NCBI GenBank assembly: GCA_026214975.1
Contig: CM047805.1
Location: 185,319,333-185,383,332, forward strand
Length of the DNA: 64,000 bases
Reading direction: 5' to 3'
From: Gentiana macrophylla
Taxonomy: Eukaryota > Streptophyta > Magnoliopsida > Gentianales > Gentianaceae
Made by a program: the position numbers and the translations under genes
In this document: in pieces, positions 15,201 to 24,248 of the stretch
Numbering within the stretch: position 1 is the stretch's first letter
Layout: every line of letters starts with the position of its first letter
The notes under the pieces: model-generated
What the model saw: the letters and a program-made list of their open reading frames with translations, nothing else
Database searches by the model: none
Told to the model about the DNA's origin: nothing

Positions 15201-16545
15201 CAATCACACTCCGGGGGCACAGTAAGAGTCACTAATTGATCCCATAATACTTTCAACTTTGTAAAATACTGGGAAACAGAGAGATTACCTTGCTTAGTAT
15301 TTTGGATTTCTTCCATTATATCTGACAAGGTATAAGTGTCTCCTCCCTCAAATCTATCCTCAAGATCTTCCCACATATCTTTGGCAGTCTTATAAGATGC
15401 AATACTCTGTGCTATGTCTCTGGAAACTGAATTCACTAACCACGCCTTAACCATACTATTACATTGGCGCCAGGCAGTATAATGATTATCCGTTGGTGCA
15501 AGAACTGGAATAGAACCATCTACAAATCCCATTTTATTCTTTGAAGAAAGTGTTGTGGTCATAGAAATCTTCCAGCTATGATAATTGTTGTCATCCAACA
15601 GCGGCTGAACTAGAATCAAATCCGGATTTTCATTTGGATGAACAACAAAATCTGTAGGAACAACAGCTCCTTGAATCTCCATGGAACAATCAAAAGATCT
15701 TCAAGAAAAAGAAGAAAGAAACTCTCGATTTGAAGAAAAAATCGAAGTAAGAAACGTGCAGAAGCTCAGTACAGCTCCGATACCATGATTAAACTGATAC
15801 AATTACATTAAACTTGAAGTACATGGTGGAAAAGTAAAAGGGAAACCAGAAAATTATATTGAGGAATTAAGAAGAAGAAGAAATCGAGAATCTGATTACA
15901 AAACTAATGCTTCTGAAACTTAAAGTTGTTGGTAGTACATACGCACCTGCTTTATATAGTAGAAGGTGGTAATTACAAAGTGTGGCCTAACTAACTAACA
16001 AACTTATAACTGACTACTCCTATTGTGTTTGCACTAATATTGTCTAGTAGAAGTGATTTCTAACTTGTATTTAGATGCTGCAACACACATACATACTGTA
16101 CAGAGAATTAAAACATGGGAGTCTTTAAGGGTGCCCAATTGAATCTACCAGAGGCCGGCACCATAACAAGGTTTAACTAGGATACCCTTGTGGGCAAGGG
16201 TAGATGCCCTTAAATTAAGGCTCCCTTAAAACATTCGTGTGTTATATATTTTCTTTTCTTGATTTGAAATTTCTGGAACTGTGCGTGCGCAGCTGAAAAC
16301 GGAGCTAATGGGTGGCCAAGTATTTGAAGGATGGCACGAAGGGACGATAGAATTCGCACCAACATACAAATATAGCGTAAATTCTGATGATTATCATTAT
16401 GGTCATTTACAAGGCAAGAAGGACAAGAAACGCTCTCCTGCATGGTTCGTACAATCAAGATATATATAGTTTGAAGGCCTCCATTATCTTTAACCATATT
16501 CATATTATATGTAGATCTGTATTAATTAATTTCTTATTATAATGT

Positions 16546-16607
<62 letters not shown>

Positions 16608-16910
16608 TTTGCATCATAATATTTTATTTTTATTTATTTATTTACATTTTGGGCCGGGGATTAATGTAGGTGTGACAGGATCATATGGTTTGGAGAAGAA
16701 ATAAACCAACTTGTTTATGCAAGAGGGGAGTCAAAGTTATCTGACCACAGGCCAGTGAAATCAATATTTAGCACCAATGTTAAAATTTCAAGAAGTTCAA
16801 AGGATGTGAAAAATATGTTTTTGTCTGAAAGGTTTGAAGATCACATGACAATGAGTTTGGACAATATTGGATACTCATCTGATGATTTTCAATGTAATAC
16901 TCTGAATTAA
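9237..16910 (+). CDS. Type I inositol-polyphosphate 5-phosphatase (CVP2/CVL1-like family)
   Basis: Eight exons keep phase: 9237-9251, 9366-9523, 9661-9768, 9937-10201, 10331-10515, 11011-11119, 16293-16444 and 16670-16910, giving 410 aa. Both family signatures are present: WLGDLNYR in exon 6 and [11 protein letters not shown] across the exon 7/8 junction, followed by [16 protein letters not shown] and GFQEVVPL are further conserved blocks of the endonuclease/phosphatase fold. Known role: removes the 5-phosphate from soluble inositol phosphates and/or phosphoinositides in signalling. Intron 6 (11120-16292) is 5.2 kb because a Copia element and a MITE inserted into it; no coding base is lost. 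Exon 1 has only five codons (MPRRE). The 114-nt first intron is itself open and in frame, so an unspliced reading is possible. The exact paralogue is not resolved. Confidence 0.9.
11185..11476 (-). repeat. 3' LTR of the Copia element
   Basis: It is 292 bp, with TG...CA ends when read on either strand of the terminal dinucleotides. It matches 15786-16085 along its length with scattered differences, for example a short indel in the GAAGAA run near 11266. A CTTTATATAG motif near 11343 matches the TATA motif of the other LTR. Confidence 0.95.
11477..11485 (-). other. Polypurine tract of the Copia element
   Basis: The - strand reads GAGAAGGGG directly before the 3' LTR start (TGTTGCAGC). A purine run at this junction is the expected plus-strand primer site. 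Confidence 0.8.
11495..12978 (-). pseudogene. Copia reverse transcriptase/RNase H remnant
   Basis: Reverse transcriptase starts at GTWELVALP and includes [21 protein letters not shown] and [12 protein letters not shown] stop codon interrupts it at 12706-12708. The catalytic box reads CVDD rather than the usual YVDD, just before a frameshift near 12420-12480. A further stop at 11876-11878 stands where the family usually has Trp before RAKKQ. RNase H survives in part ([29 protein letters not shown]). Confidence 0.88.
13002..14860 (-). pseudogene. Copia protease and integrase remnant
   Basis: Protease is marked by [11 protein letters not shown] within 14501-14860. The integrase zinc-binding region (WHYRLGHAS ... 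CHICPLAKQ) lies in 14010-14192. The end of the integrase core begins at about 13769 with [14 protein letters not shown], holding the family's Glu, and continues with the typical VFGCLAYV block. The reading frame changes at least three times between 13770 and 14500, so no full polyprotein can be made. Confidence 0.85.
14748..15682 (-). pseudogene. Copia gag remnant
   Basis: The frame starts at 15682 with MEIQG and has the UBN2/gag-like block [10 protein letters not shown] and the downstream KLKVLWDQL region. It then shifts frame near 15158-15203. The nucleocapsid zinc knuckle reads [14 protein letters not shown], so the last metal ligand (normally Cys in CX2CX4HX4C) is Tyr. The frameshift and the lost ligand indicate a dead gag. 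Confidence 0.85.
15774..15785 (-). other. Primer-binding site (initiator tRNA-Met type)
   Basis: Directly inside the 5' LTR the - strand reads TGGTATCGGAGC. The standard plant Copia site complementary to the initiator tRNA-Met 3' end is TGGTATCAGAGC, so there is one mismatch. Confidence 0.85.
15786..16085 (-). repeat. 5' LTR of the Copia element
   Basis: It is 300 bp and lies upstream of gag on the - strand. It shares start and end sequence with the left LTR and is slightly longer because of small indels. The primer-binding site directly abuts it. Confidence 0.95.
15951..15958 (-). promoter_or_regulatory. Putative TATA box of the Copia 5' LTR
   Basis: The - strand reads TATATAAA inside the 5' LTR, about 170 nt before its inner end, a plausible place for the element's promoter. 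It is inferred from motif and position only. Confidence 0.5.
16117..16225. mobile_element. Mutator-like MITE in 5-phosphatase intron 6
   Basis: This 109-bp segment has imperfect terminal inverted repeats (left GGGAGTCTTTAAGGG; right end, reverse-complemented, GGGAGCCTTAATTTAAGGG). It is flanked by a perfect 9-bp direct repeat TTAAAACAT at 16108-16116 and 16226-16234. A 9-bp duplication is characteristic of Mutator-superfamily insertions. No coding capacity. Confidence 0.85.
16548..16606. repeat. (AT)n microsatellite
   Basis: An uninterrupted run of AT dinucleotides of about 59 bases lies in intron 7 of the 5-phosphatase gene. It is likely length-variable. Confidence 0.97.
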
Positions 16911-17830
16911 ATCATAGAATATAAATATTGTTTTTTGATAATATAATTTTTTTGTTTTTTGTTTTGTGTTTGTGTGTGTGCCTAGGCTAGAGACTCCATG
17001 CATTGTTTTCCCTGCAGGATAAAATTTTGTATCTATATCCTACGTACAACTTTTAAATTTGATGATCTATGTAAATTATGGGTCCGGATTCTCGGTTTTG
17101 AGAATCCCGACTTTGAGGACGTGACCGGATCACATCCGTCCGTTCCAATTGGAGAGAGAACACAAAAGTTGGGTGGTCGTGCTCCGGCCACGTCCCCAAA
17201 AGCTGGGGAGATACCGAACAACAAAAGCAGAGGATCGGAACACGTAAATAATAGTCACTTCAACATGCATGTTGTGTCACATTATTCCTTTTAAATATTT
17301 TTGTCTATTAAACTTAATTAGCTTGTGAATTTAATTAGTTTGATGAGACAACTAATTATAAGTAAGTGTATATATAAACATTTGGGGGTTGATTGAACAC
17401 GTACATTTGTAATGCTCGGCACCTAATTGCTTCTTTAAATTAATGGGACACTAAGATGACTATCTAAAATAGATGATCGATCGAGGTGGTCGAGAGAGAA
17501 ACGAATTCCAATATCTCGTAATGAATAATAAGAAGATAAGATATAATGCATTGAGGTTATCCAAAATAGCTTATGTGGTTTGGTTGGGAGAAGGGAATCT
17601 CAACATGATCTCGTAACAAATTAGCAAATGGCAATCTTAAACCTTATCAGGATGATTGTATTTTCTTTTTAGAATATCATCATGGTTGTATTATTATTAT
17701 ATTTATATTTTCTTTTAAGGAATCATCATGGTTGTATTAATTTTCAGAGCCCTATTCATTCATATATGATATGTACTACCTCATTAATTATGTTTCTACG
17801 ATTTTTGTTTTTTTCTTTTTTCGGAAAGGA

Positions 17831-17870
<40 letters not shown>

Positions 17871-17934
17871 TAAAATAAATCACCATATTCCACTCCTTCC
17901 CCCTCCCTCCCCCTCTATTTTTATGTTGAATGAA
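16911..17934. other. 3' flank of the 5-phosphatase gene
   Basis: It starts with the probable 3' UTR. A GC-richer block at 17080-17240 is open on both strands but matches no domain I recognise. The rest is AT-rich and includes the ATT microsatellite at 17831-17871. Confidence 0.4.
17831..17871. repeat. (ATT)n microsatellite
   Basis: About 13 tandem ATT units in noncoding DNA. Confidence 0.97.
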
Positions 17935-18790
17935 CAAAAAAACTTTATTAATTAACGTCTGCAAAACACGCGGCTAAAACATCTTCAGGTGGCAGGTTGC
18001 CCTAAAAATTCACAGTAAGTAAAGACAAAACATGTCGCACCAGCAGGTGCGCTTTTACATTACCGGTACGGCATACAAAAGAGAAATTAATAGAATCAAA
18101 ACTAGGGAGTAGAGCTAAGCAGTTCCTTAGAAGACAACCTTGCGCAGTAATGTCCTCCACAAGATGCCTAAGTCACGGCACACAAGCCACACACAAGCCG
18201 TCCACCTCCACTCGCCGCAAACGCAAACGCTGCGCCTCTTCCAGTGCCAAGTAGATACTTGAAGCTCCATATACTCTGGCCGACCTACCCCATCAAAAGG
18301 GCAACCCGCGGAGTGCAAGTCTGCCCCTACTGAATCACAAAAGACAAGCCCAATAGCTGCTCGATCCGCCCTCACCGCAGCATCAACATTGCATTTCACT
18401 ACCCCCGAGGTGGCCGAGCCCAAGAATCCGCCAAATGCTAGGGCGTCCCTGCACCCGATAGGCTGCCAGGGCCTCCTTATACTCGGCCGTCGCAACCAAA
18501 GAACGCGCACACACTGCCGAAACATAAGCAACATGTTCATCAAACACCACGGAACATCGCGCTTTCCATATCCCCCATATGAGGCCAACAACTTGCACTG
18601 TATCTGGTACCCCTCGCTCCGTTAGGAGACGCATCTGCAAAGGAGGACGAGTGGAGATACTCCAAAACTCCATAGAAATGTGAGGGCCGCCAGATCTTGT
18701 CCGCCATCTCACCCTAATTAAATATCTTTTCCCGCATATCTCCAGCCGTCTGATTTCCATTGTCCACCTCTTGAAGGTCCTTGTGCTGCA
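17935..18790 (-). mobile_element. 5'-truncated LINE remnant, antisense
   Basis: Read on the - strand, two overlapping frames (18383-18760 and 18127-18591) look like the end of a plant LINE ORF2: LIWGIWKARCSVVF resembles the region before RNase H, and VKCNVDAAVRADRAAIGLVF matches the start of the RVT_3 RNase H fold. The frame shifts near 18400. The 3' end reads AATTAATAAAGTTTTTTTG at about 17935-17955, like a LINE 3' UTR. Only the last ~0.85 kb survives. Confidence 0.7.
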
Positions 18791-18796
18791 ATATAG

Positions 18797-18925
18797 TTTT
18801 TTTTTTACAAATGAAATGAATTTTATTAAAAACCAACAGAGTTACAACCGGACAGCCTCCGGAACACCACCGAACACTGTCGGATCAACGCCAACACACT
18901 ACTGGACACAATAACATTAAAAAAA
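18797..18925 (-). mobile_element. LINE 3'-end fragment, antisense
   Basis: On the - strand the segment ends TTTTTAATAAAATTCATTTC followed by TTTGT and a short poly-A, the usual look of a plant LINE 3' terminus. No coding part is recognised; the right border is uncertain because the sense LINE starts close by. Confidence 0.55.
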
Positions 18926-19180
18926 ATTAATAAAATAAAAATAAACAAGTTGGGAGAACCCCCTCTCTCCTGGAGAAGTTTAAGTGAGAAAAGTTCTCGG
19001 TTCTTCTAGTCCTCCTTAGGAGGTTTCATCTGCTTCTTGATCTGTGTCTCCACTTCACTCTAATCTCAAGCTCTTTCTGTCTTTTTCTGCCTCTCTAATC
19101 CTCATTTGTTGGCCATTGCCCCTTGTTCCACCGATTGGGGTTTGCTCCACGATCTGATTTTTATTGCAGGTTCTAAGAAT

Positions 19181-20605
19181 ATGGAAGAAGGACATGCGAA
19201 AGGGACCAAAGTTGGCTCTGCTCCTTCATCGAAAAAGCTGAAAATCATGCTCCCGGCGAGTGTTACGGCCAAATCCAAGGAAGAGTGCAAACGCAGTCTT
19301 GTTGTTAAAATCATTTTTGATAAAAATGTGGGCTATGGTGCTCTTATAGGAACGCTATCTAACATCTGGAAGTGCAAACAGAGCTATGCGATCATTGGCC
19401 TGAGTACCAATTTATACCAGGTCCAGTGATTTGTAGCTTGACGCTGATCGAGTTCTTATGGGCTGCCCCTGGTATCATGATTCTCAGTTGATGATTATTA
19501 AGAAATGGAGGCCAGGCATAGAAAGAGGAGGGAGCCTTCAACCTTGCTCCAATTTGGGTTCAGATTTGGGGTTTATTGCTGGAGTGGGTTTCGGAAGCAG
19601 CAGGGGAGGAAATTTGTGAACAATTGGGTGTTGTCTTGAAGAAGCAAGTTATTTTTGGAGGGAGCAAATATGGTAAATTTGTTAGGTGTCTTGTCCTCAT
19701 GGATACCTCTCAGCCCCTCTTGCAAGGTATGTTGGTTTGCCAGGATGAGATCAAGAAATGGGTTAATTTCAAGTATGAACACGTTTCTCTTTACTGTGCT
19801 TATTGCGGGATAATTGGGCACAAATCTTCTTGTTGCTACGCTAAGGTTATTGCTCAGAATGCGGGAATTTACAGAGAGTAGATTTACGGCCCTGAACTTT
19901 ATGGCACTCCAATTAAATCTGTCACTGCGTCCCCTCTTGTTCCTGGTAAATCCCAAAGGCCATCTATGAAAAGTCCTGCTTCGGCTAATTCGTCCCCGAG
20001 CAATGATGATGCTGATGATGAGATTACTCAACGGAGAAGAGTATCAGAGGTAAATTCAAACTCCAATGCCTTTAAACCCAGCAGTAGCTAAGGAGAGCCT
20101 TCAACCTAAAACAGAGAAAGAGCAACTTGATAAGGGTAAAAGCAAAGTTATATACTATGGGGAATCTTCACATTCGCAGAGAGAGCCTAGTGTTATGATT
20201 GTGGAAGAAGCTTTGACCCCTCCAATCCCAGAAACACTTTCGATTGAATGGTACCCGGATGAGGACATTAAGCATAATTCGGCCCAAACTTCTGGAGTAA
20301 CGATTGAGGATGTTACTGGCATTCTTGGGGATGCCGAAATTGCACAGGCCAAGCTCTTTTTCGAAGGCAGCAAAAAACGTAAATTCATTCCAACAGATGC
20401 TCCTATTATTATTTGCCCGCAAGTTGCTGATTTTGGAGCAAGGAAGTATTTTGCAGAAAGTATTGAAGCTGATGATGATGATGAAGACTTCGATTTATCC
20501 GAACCTTTCCTTAAGAAGTTGAAAATTCTGAATACCTCAACGCACAATGAAGATCATGGTGGGGTGGAGGCAGCCAGCCCGAAGTGGCTCCTACCACCAC
20601 AATGA
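19181..20605 (+). pseudogene. LINE ORF1 remnant (DUF4283 and zinc knuckle)
   Basis: Start MEEGHAKGTK at 19181. The first part resembles DUF4283 (LIGTLSNIWK). After a frameshift (stop at 19429, next open frame from about 19576) a zinc knuckle reads CAYCGIIGHKSSC at about 19797-19835. A third frame (20066-20605) is acidic and low in recognisable structure. The three pieces lie in different frames, so the ORF is dead. Known role in active elements: RNA binding. Confidence 0.75.
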
Positions 20606-23481
20606 GGATTATGGTGTGGAATTGCCAAGGGGCGGGGAGCTCCTTGATAATTTCCCAGGCTGAGGAGTTGTGTTGGCTCCACTCCCCGGATGTTTTTTTC
20701 ATGTCTGAAACGAAGAATCAGCCTACTCTGCTTTCCAAATTATGTAAGAAATTTGGTTTTGATAATGTACATACTGTTGACCCTATAGGGCTCTCGGGAG
20801 GCTTGGCTTTTTTTTGGAAAAATGATGCTAATATCATTTCGGTGACTTCTACTTCGTGCACTATTGAAGCCTGTATTAACGGTACGCAACCTAACTCTTT
20901 TTGGTGGTTTATTGGTATTTACGCTAGTCCGGTCCCTTCTCTGAGACAAAATCAATGGAGTTTTTTGCTCAACCGTATGTCTCTTTGGGGGGACTGTTTT
21001 CTTATTGCTGGAGACTTTAATGATATTTGTAAGCAAGAAGAAAAATTAGGGGGCAGGCATAGATTGGATTCTTCTTTTTCCGATTTCAGAAGTTTCCTGT
21101 CCTCAAGTGGTCTTATAGACTTGGGCTTCAGTGGCCACTTTTGGACATGGAGTCGTTTTTGGGAAGGGGAGGAGCCAATTTTTTAGAGATTGGACCGAGT
21201 CCTTGCTTCGGCATGTTGGTCTAACCTTTTCAATAATGCGTCGGTTACTCATGTTGATATGGCTTCCTCCGATCATTGTCTTCTAGACATCTGTTGTGTC
21301 GACAGAGGTGCTTCAAGTAAGAAGCATTTTTATTTTGATGATAGATGGGTGGGTAAGCCGAGTTTTTTTGAGGTGGTCAAGCATGGGTGGGATGTTCCAA
21401 TTAGTGGAACTCCTTTTTACAAAATCCTTTCTAAAATTAAAGAAGTCCGAAATGAGACTGAATCGTTGGAAAAGAGATAATATTTCTAACTCGGCTGTTA
21501 AAATAAAGGCCCTTAAAGCTTTAATAAAAGATGGTCTCCCGGGCCAGATGGTTTGTCCCCTAGCTTTTTTAAAAATTGTTTCCACATTATTAAAAGAGAC
21601 TTGTTGGGGGCAATTAATAATTTTCTAAGTGAGGGAAAATTCCCAAGTGAGTTAAATCATACATGCATTGCTTTGATTCCTAAAAATGCGCACCCTTCAG
21701 AACCGGCCCATTTTAGGCCCATAAGTCTTTGTAACGTGGTATATAAAATCCTCTCGAAGATCTTGGCTAATCGCATCAAAGTTTGCCTGCCTTTGTGTAT
21801 TGGTGAGAGCCAAAATGCTTTTGTTCCGGGTCGTCAGATGTTAGATAGTTACATTGTAGCCCACGAGTCAATGCACTATATGAAGCACAAAAGAAAAGGG
21901 AAAGACTCTTACATGGCTTTAAAACTAGATGTCTCCAAAGCGTTTGATAGGGTCGAATGGTCCTTTCTTTTTCACATATTAATGAAGTTCGGTTTTAGCG
22001 ACGAGGTGATTGCCCTCATCAAACAATGCATCACAACAGTCTCCTTTTCTTTCATAATCAATGGTGAGCGTGTGGGTTTCGTTAAACCAAGTAGGGGTAT
22101 TAGACAAGGGGACCCTCTTTCCCCATATCTTTTTATCATTTGTGCGCAAGGCCTTAGCCACTTATTAAAAAAAGCTAATTCTGATGGTAGTGACCCGGGC
22201 TTAAGAATTGCCAGGAAAAGTCCACGTATCAACCATTTATTCTTTGCGGACGACTCTTTAATCTTTTCTCGGGCAGATGTTAATTGTGCTACGAGCTTAG
22301 CCAATATTCTTAGTAAATATGAGCGAGTTTCGGGGCAAACCACTAATATTGATAAGTCGGCGGTCTTCTTCAGCAAAAATACTTCCCAATGCAATAAGCG
22401 CGGTGTCTTGGCTATATTTAGTGGGTTATCAGAGGTAAGTCATTCCAAGTACTTGGGCCTTCCGTTGGTTGTTAGTAGAGCTAAAAATCAAAATTTTAAT
22501 TATCTTGTTGAACGATGTAAAAATAAATTAGAAAGTTGGAAGTTCAAGTCTCTAAGTCAGGGGTAAAGCGATTTTATTATCCTCATCATTGTTTGCTATT
22601 CCCAACCTAACCATGTCAGTCATCAAACTACCCAAAGGAGTCATAAATAAAATCCACTCTCTTATGGCTAACTTCTGGTGGGGTAACTCCAATAAAGATT
22701 TCTCGGGTTATCACTGGGTTAAATGGGAATTGTTGTGTCTTCCAAAGGGAAGAGGGGGTCTCGGCTTTAAAATTTTGGAATTTGCTAACATTATTGCATT
22801 AGCTAAGACCCTTTGGCGTATCCATTGCCACCCAAACCTTCTGGTAGCGAAAGTTTTAAAAGGTAAATATTTTTTCAAATCCGACGTTTTCAATTGTAAA
22901 GTCCCTTCATCTTCATCGTTCATTTGGAAGAGTTTGATGTCGGCTCAAGGCTTTCTAAAAAATAACACTTGCTTTATAGTCGGTAATGGGAAGTCTATAA
23001 ATGCTTGAAAGGATCCTTGGATTCTTCAAAACCCCTCTTTTTTGCCTATTACAAATGCGCCTTCCATTAATAGGGATGGTTTAGTAAGTGACTATATATC
23101 TAATAACGCTTGGAACAAGGCTAAGTTGTCGGACTCTTTTTGGCAGGTTGATGTTAATCAAATAGTTAAAATACCTATAAGTCTAAATGACACTCCGGAT
23201 AAGAGAGTTTGCGTTTTTTCTAAATGTGGGGACTTTTTTACTAAAGCAGCTTATGACGCTTGTCTCCAACAAAGATTGGTTTCCCATTATAATTGTTCTT
23301 TGGGTGGTAACATGTTTAATGAAAAAATTTGGAAGCGAATTTGGGCTTTATCTTTACCCCCTAAAATAAAGTACTTTCTTTGGAAGCTATTTAAACGCAT
23401 TCTACCTACTTCGGATGTCCTTCACAAGCGTTTTGGATTAGATAATTTAATGTGTTCAGCTTGTGGAGATAGTTTGGAGTC

Positions 23482-24248
23482 CAGGGCCGGCTCTGGAAAC
23501 TTTTCGGCCTTCGGCGAATCGTCGAATTAGGCCTTTTAGTTCGAAAGTTTTTTTTTTTGAAAAAACATATTTACAAAATATTACTTCAATATCGCGTTTT
23601 TAACATCCGCAGATACACAATTCAATTCGTTGATAGACTCAAAACATACCTATAAAATAGTAAAATTAATCATATCTTTTGTATAATATTTAGGTCGGTC
23701 TTTTAGTTCGAAGTATATATATATATTGGAGGTGCTAATATATCATGGTTCAAAAGATGTTTAAATGAGTTAATGAATTAGCTAGAATAATAAATACAAA
23801 ATAAAAAACGGTGTGAGTAGTAATTATGTGGTGGCAATAGAAACCACATATATATTGGAGGGTTCTAATATATCAGGGTTCAAAATGTTCAAAGTTGTTT
23901 AAGAGAATCAATAAATTAATTGGAATTGCCTGGATAAAAAAAAGACCCAAAGTGATTTAAAGAAGTCAAAAAGAAAAAATCTGCTATTGCCGGGACAAAA
24001 AAAGGCCCAAAGTGTTTTAAATGAGTCAAAAAAAGTTCATGCCATTGCTGGGACTTGAACTCAGGTCTCTTAAAGAAATGCCAAACATCTTAACCAATCG
24101 GACTACAATAGATAACTAAAAAATCTTTGAACATATAATTATTATTGTTGTTAATTATCGTTCATTTGCAAAACAAGTATTTTTGGGCCCCCGGGATGGT
24201 TGGGTCTTAAGCCCACGCTTCCTTTGCTTCCTATATGGGCCGGCCCTG
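23482..24248. mobile_element. hAT-type nonautonomous element, copy 1
   Basis: It begins CAGGGCCGGC and ends GCCGGCCCTG, a perfect 10-bp terminal inverted repeat. A perfect 8-bp target duplication TTGGAGTC lies at 23474-23481 and 24249-24256. Eight-bp duplications and CAGGG ends are typical of hAT elements. It splits the LINE ORF2. Inside are two diverged direct copies of a block starting TATATATTGGAGG (about 23706 and 23850) and a tRNA-like stretch at 24039-24109. It shares ends and interior motifs with the element at 44382-44771. Confidence 0.93.
24039..24109 (-). other. tRNA-like segment inside the hAT element
   Basis: On the - strand a D-arm-like GTCCGATTGGTTAAGAT is followed about 25 nt later by GAGTTCAAGTCCCAG, close to an RNA polymerase III B box and T arm (four of five stem pairs). 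The ends ATTG and CAAT can pair as part of an acceptor stem. The D stem and anticodon arm do not fold cleanly, so this is a tRNA relic or tRNA-derived SINE piece, not a working tRNA gene. Confidence 0.5.

Larger units (their letters stand above)
11180..16090 (-). mobile_element. Ty1/copia LTR retrotransposon with target duplications, decayed
   Basis: Two direct LTRs (11185-11476 and 15786-16085) bracket a ~4.3 kb interior coding on the - strand for gag, protease, integrase, reverse transcriptase and RNase H, the Copia order. Both LTRs begin TGATTAAAC and end CAACA. Perfect 5-bp target duplications CACAT lie at 11180-11184 and 16086-16090. A primer-binding site and a polypurine tract sit at the expected inner LTR borders. 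The LTRs differ by several substitutions and small indels, so the insertion is not recent. The coding part holds stops and frameshifts, so it is not autonomous. It lies antisense in intron 6 of the 5-phosphatase gene. Confidence 0.97.

Noticed and set aside
20155..20547. 130-codon frame on the - strand within LINE ORF1
   Set aside because: It mirrors the acidic Asp/Glu codons of the sense LINE frame; not an independent gene.
21972..22394. 140-codon frame on the - strand within the LINE RT
   Set aside because: Shadow of the well-matched sense RT frame.
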